DNA from: DASUAO01 sp046484625
GTDB taxonomy: Bacteria > Actinomycetota > Acidimicrobiia > IMCC26256 > PALSA-555
NCBI GenBank assembly: GCA_046484625.1
Contig: JAWOIO010000038.1
Location: forward strand, 1 to 7,783
Reading direction: 5' to 3'
Length of the DNA stretch: 7,783 bases
Shown here: piece after piece, positions 5,256 to 7,783 of the stretch
Layout of the letters: the number at the start of each line of letters is the position of its first letter
Numbering within the stretch: position 1 is the stretch's first letter
The notes under the pieces: model-generated
What the model was told of the DNA's origin: nothing
The model's database searches: none
What the model saw: the letters and a program-made list of their open reading frames with translations, nothing else
Translations under genes and position numbers: made by a program

Positions 5256-6584
5256 GTGAGGAGAACTCGCTGGGTGGCGCTCGTCGCCACGATCGTCCTC
5301 GCGACCGCCGGAACGTCGGCCGTCGCGTCCGCGCAGGCCGACGAGAAGCCGGCCGCATCCGACGTCGGGGTGACGGCGAAGGAGATCCGGGTCGCGGTGG
5401 TCGCCGACGTCGACAACCAGCTTGCACCGGGCCTCTTCACGGGATCGGTCGCCGGGATGGAGGGCTGGGCCAAGTTCGTCAACAAGAACGGCGGGATCGC
5501 GGGCCGCAAGGTGGTCGTCAGCTTCCTCGACTCGAAGCTGAGCGCCGATGAGGCGCGCAACGCCGTGATCAAGGCCTGTGCCGAGGACTTCGCCCTGGTC
5601 GGGACCTCGGCGCTGTTCCTGAACAACGTCGACGACGTCGAGCAGTGCGTCGACGGTGAAGGGGCGGCCACCGGAATCCCCGACATCGCGGTCGTGACCA
5701 CTGAGCTCGTCCAGCAGTGCTCCCCGACCACCTACGGCATCAACCCGCCGCAGATCCTCTGCGACACGAAGGACCAGAGCCCGCAGACCTACCAGGGCAA
5801 CGCAGGGCGGGCCTTCTACTTCCAGAAGGAGTTCGGGAAGGACCTGCACGGCGGCTTCTTCTTCTCGAAGGACCTGAAGGCGGCCGAGAACGCGAACCGG
5901 GCCTCGATGACCCAGATGCAATTCGCGGGTTCGGGGATCAAGGAGGACTTCGAGGGGTTGATCGGCGGTCGGTCCCCGCAGACGGAGTACACGCCGCTCG
6001 TCCAGCAGCTCAAGGACAACGAGTCCAACTACGCCCAGAGCGGATCGTCGTTCAACACCACGGTGCTGCTGCGCAAGGAGGCCAAGCTCCAGGGCCTGGT
6101 CGACCCGGACTTCATCTGGGATTGCACGCTCCAGTGCTACGACCAGCGCCTGATCGAGCAGGGCGGCGCGGACGTCGAGGGCCAGTACATCTCGACGCTG
6201 TTCCTCCCGTTCGAGGAGAAGAGCTCGAACGAGATGCTGGCGGACTTCCTGAAGTTCACCGAGAAGGACAAGCAGGACGGGTTCGCGATCCAGGCGTTCG
6301 CGTCCGGTCTGCTGTTCCAGCAGGCAGTGGAGCAGGCGGTCGAAGCCGGTGGCGTCAACAACATCACCCGGACCGCAGTGTTCGAGCAGCTCGCGACCAT
6401 CAACGACTTCGACGCCGGCGGCATGATCGGGGTCACGGACGTCGGTGCGCGCGAGACCACCCCGTGCTACGCGCTCCTCCAGGTGCAGGACGGCAAGTTC
6501 AAGCGGGTCTGGCCGAAGAAGGCCGGGACGTTCGACTGCAAGGCACGCAACCGCATCGAGGTCGAGCTGGACCTCATCGGGTAG
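5256..6584 (+). CDS. Secreted type I ABC solute-binding protein (branched-chain amino-acid-like, Peripla_BP_6)
   Basis: A 442-residue extracellular substrate-binding protein for an ABC importer. It starts at a GTG with AGGGGGGA five bases upstream. A Sec signal peptide is clear: RRTR, a hydrophobic core WVALVATIVLATAG, and a likely AQA cleavage at residue 28. There is no lipobox cysteine, unusual for a binding protein in a Gram-positive cell. The mature protein shows the family's two-lobe pattern: EIRVAVVADVDN first strand, WAKFVNKNGGIAGRKV helix and strand, and later DFLKFT and FEQLATINDFDAGGM segments. Eight cysteines (108, 131, 155, 169, 290, 294, 404, 428) suggest disulfides. The gene has its own promoter with a KstR-like operator and a strong downstream hairpin, so it is probably monocistronic. 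No permease or ATPase gene is nearby. The ligand is unknown; this family binds amino acids, amides, urea and also aromatic acids. Confidence 0.9.
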   Translation: MRRTRWVALVATIVLATAGTSAVASAQADEKPAASDVGVTAKEIRVAVVADVDNQLAPGLFTGSVAGMEGWAKFVNKNGGIAGRKVVVSFLDSKLSADEARNAVIKACAEDFALVGTSALFLNNVDDVEQCVDGEGAATGIPDIAVVTTELVQQCSPTTYGINPPQILCDTKDQSPQTYQGNAGRAFYFQKEFGKDLHGGFFFSKDLKAAENANRASMTQMQFAGSGIKEDFEGLIGGRSPQTEYTPLVQQLKDNESNYAQSGSSFNTTVLLRKEAKLQGLVDPDFIWDCTLQCYDQRLIEQGGADVEGQYISTLFLPFEEKSSNEMLADFLKFTEKDKQDGFAIQAFASGLLFQQAVEQAVEAGGVNNITRTAVFEQLATINDFDAGGMIGVTDVGARETTPCYALLQVQDGKFKRVWPKKAGTFDCKARNRIEVELDLIG

Positions 6585-6604
6585 CGCGCCGCGAAGTCAC
6601 TGAA

Positions 6605-6636
6605 CGGGACGCCGTGGCACCAGCCACGGCGTCCCG
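6605..6636 (+). terminator. Strong hairpin terminator after the first solute-binding protein
   Basis: A perfect 14-bp inverted repeat, CGGGACGCCGTGGC at 6605-6618 and its complement at 6623-6636, encloses the tetraloop ACCA. It lies 20 bases after the stop codon. No U-tract follows, as is common in high-GC actinobacteria. It would insulate the two paralogous genes from each other. Confidence 0.85.
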
Positions 6637-6638
6637 CC

Positions 6639-6656
6639 GCGTTCGCGACCGAACGC
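6639..6656 (+). repeat. Inverted repeat between terminator and promoter
   Basis: GCGTTCG at 6639-6645 and CGAACGC at 6650-6656 form a perfect 7-bp dyad with a four-base centre. It sits two bases after the terminator hairpin and four bases before the -35 of the next gene. It may be a second small hairpin or a protein-binding dyad. I see no equivalent before the first binding-protein gene. Confidence 0.5.
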
Positions 6657-6660
6657 CGTA

Positions 6661-6689
6661 TTGCAACCCATTCCAGTCGGGGGCAGAAT
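6661..6689 (+). promoter_or_regulatory. Promoter of the second solute-binding protein gene
   Basis: TTGCAA at 6661-6666 and CAGAAT at 6684-6689 are 17 bases apart, as in the promoter at 5149-5177. Aligned without gaps over 31 bases, the two regions share 22 positions by my count, including TTCCA in the spacer and GGGCAGA at the -10. Transcription would begin near 6696, with a leader of about 55 bases. Confidence 0.65.
6662..6675 (+). promoter_or_regulatory. KstR-like operator, one mismatch
   Basis: TGCAACCCATTCCA matches TNNAACNNGTTNNA except that the G of the right half-site is A. It has the same position relative to the -35 as the exact match at 5150-5163. The shared placement suggests co-regulation of the two paralogues, perhaps with weaker repression here. 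Confidence 0.4.
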
Positions 6690-6750
6690 CCCCCAACGCC
6701 GCGGGGGGTGCGCCGACCGGACACGTGCCACGGCCACGAGGGGGGAAACG

Positions 6751-7783
6751 ATGAGGTGGAGCCGAGCGATCGCAGCGCTCGCCGTGGTCGTCGGGGCAAC
6801 CGGCATCGCACCGGTCGCCGCCGGTGCCCAGGGCGGGGACAAGGACGCTCTGGAGGCCACGGACATCGGCATCACCCCGACCGAGATCCGCATCGGCGTG
6901 CTCGCAGACGTCGACAACCCGTTCCAGCCCGGGCTCTTCGAGGGCTCGCCGAACGCCATCAAGGCGTGGGCGGAGTGGATGAACAAGAACGGTGGCCTCG
7001 CGGGGCGCAAGATCGTGGTGGACTTCATCGACACCAAGCTCAATGCCGACGAGACCCGCAACGCGATCATCACCGCGTGCAGCAACAATTTCGTGATCCT
7101 CGGGACGTCGTCGCTCTTCGTCAACAACACCGACGACCTCGTGGGATGCGTTGACGCCACCGGTGCGGCAACCGGCCTCCCCGACTTCCCGGTGGTGACC
7201 ACCGAGCCGCTCCACCAGTGCTCACCGGTCTCGCACCCGATCAACCCACCGACGCTCGACTGCGCGACCCGGGACGACCAACCGCAGACGTACCGCACCG
7301 GTACGGCGGCGACCAACTACTTCCTGAAGCGCTTCGGTGACCTGCACGGGACGTTCATCTACCCGGCCGACCTCCTGGCGGCGAAGAACTCCCAGGTCCC
7401 GCTGTTCACCGCCCAACAGGAAGCGGGGATCAAGGCCGACGTCGAGGCCGACGTCTCGGCTCGTGCTCCGCAGAGCATCTACACGCCGATCATCCAGCAG
7501 ATGAAGGACGCCGGGTCGACGTACGGACGGAGCGGCCTCGGCTCGGACAGCACCCTCGCGCTGCGCAAGGAGGCGAAGATCCAGGGGCTCACCACCGTGA
7601 AGGTCTGGGAGTGCTCGGTGCAGTGCTATAACGCCGACTTCGTCGAGCAGGGCGGTGCCGACATCGAGGACCAGTTCGTGTACCTCGGGTTCGTCCCGTT
7701 CGAGGAAGCCAAGAGCAACAAGATGATGGCCAACTTCCTGAAGTTCACGGGTCGTGAGCAGGCCGACGGGTTCGGTGCCCAGG
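6751..7783 (+). CDS. Secreted type I ABC solute-binding protein, paralogue, partial (C-terminus outside window)
   Basis: The first 344 residues of a second Peripla_BP_6-like binding protein, still open at the right edge. The ATG at 6751 follows GAGGGGGGAAA. The signal peptide is MRWSRAIAALAVVVGATG and onward, with probable cleavage after AGA at residue 26 and no lipobox cysteine. Aligned ungapped with its upstream paralogue over 120 residues (39-158 here), I count 71 identities, about 59 percent. Cysteines 110, 133, 157 and 171 match 108, 131, 155 and 169 of the paralogue. The W-E-C-S-V-Q-C motif (Cys288, Cys292) matches W-D-C-T-L-Q-C. The region after residue 180 is more diverged (for example FIYPADLLAAKN against FFFSKDLKAAEN), which could mean a different ligand. 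It has its own promoter and KstR-like box. Compared with the complete paralogue, about 100 residues are missing. Confidence 0.9.
   Translation, partial: MRWSRAIAALAVVVGATGIAPVAAGAQGGDKDALEATDIGITPTEIRIGVLADVDNPFQPGLFEGSPNAIKAWAEWMNKNGGLAGRKIVVDFIDTKLNADETRNAIITACSNNFVILGTSSLFVNNTDDLVGCVDATGAATGLPDFPVVTTEPLHQCSPVSHPINPPTLDCATRDDQPQTYRTGTAATNYFLKRFGDLHGTFIYPADLLAAKNSQVPLFTAQQEAGIKADVEADVSARAPQSIYTPIIQQMKDAGSTYGRSGLGSDSTLALRKEAKIQGLTTVKVWECSVQCYNADFVEQGGADIEDQFVYLGFVPFEEAKSNKMMANFLKFTGREQADGFGAQ

Noticed and set aside
4149..5921. A 590-codon minus-strand frame opposite the SDR and first binding-protein genes
   Set aside because: It is antisense to two genes with clear family motifs and has no motif or ribosome binding site of its own.

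Overview
The window is GC-rich, densely coding DNA with strong purine-rich ribosome binding sites, GTG starts, one probable leaderless start and hairpin terminators without a U-tract. This suggests a high-GC actinobacterium. A non-mycobacterial lineage such as Acidimicrobiia is a guess from overall feel, not a demonstrated placement. I found no RNA genes, insertion sequences, CRISPR arrays or phage genes.

Layout: (1) 1-701, minus strand: a zinc-dependent medium-chain alcohol dehydrogenase, C-terminus cut by the window edge. (2) 775-2756, plus strand: a two-gene operon, divergent from the first gene, encoding a PhyH-type Fe(II)/2-oxoglutarate dioxygenase and a second zinc alcohol dehydrogenase whose start codon overlaps the dioxygenase stop. 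(3) 2773-4161, minus strand: a Rieske non-heme iron oxygenase alpha subunit, convergent with the operon. (4) 4209-5111, plus strand: a short-chain dehydrogenase of the (3R)-hydroxyacyl-CoA/17-beta-HSD-like type, divergent from the Rieske gene. (5) 5256-6584 and 6751-end, plus strand: two paralogous secreted type I (branched-chain amino-acid-like) ABC solute-binding proteins. Each has its own promoter region, and a strong hairpin separates them. The second is cut by the window edge.

Together the genes look like a catabolic neighbourhood: two oxygenases that hydroxylate or cleave a hydrophobic or amine substrate, three dehydrogenases that oxidise the resulting alcohols, and two binding proteins that could capture the substrate outside the cell. 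The substrate cannot be read from the sequence. The best clue is regulatory. Both binding-protein genes carry the same promoter architecture, with an inverted repeat over the -35 and spacer. Upstream of the first gene this repeat matches the published KstR (cholesterol-catabolism TetR repressor) consensus TNNAACNNGTTNNA exactly, and upstream of the second it matches with one mismatch. This points to sterol, steroid or other lipid-derived compounds as a testable hypothesis. No permease or ATPase, ferredoxin or reductase gene is in the window.
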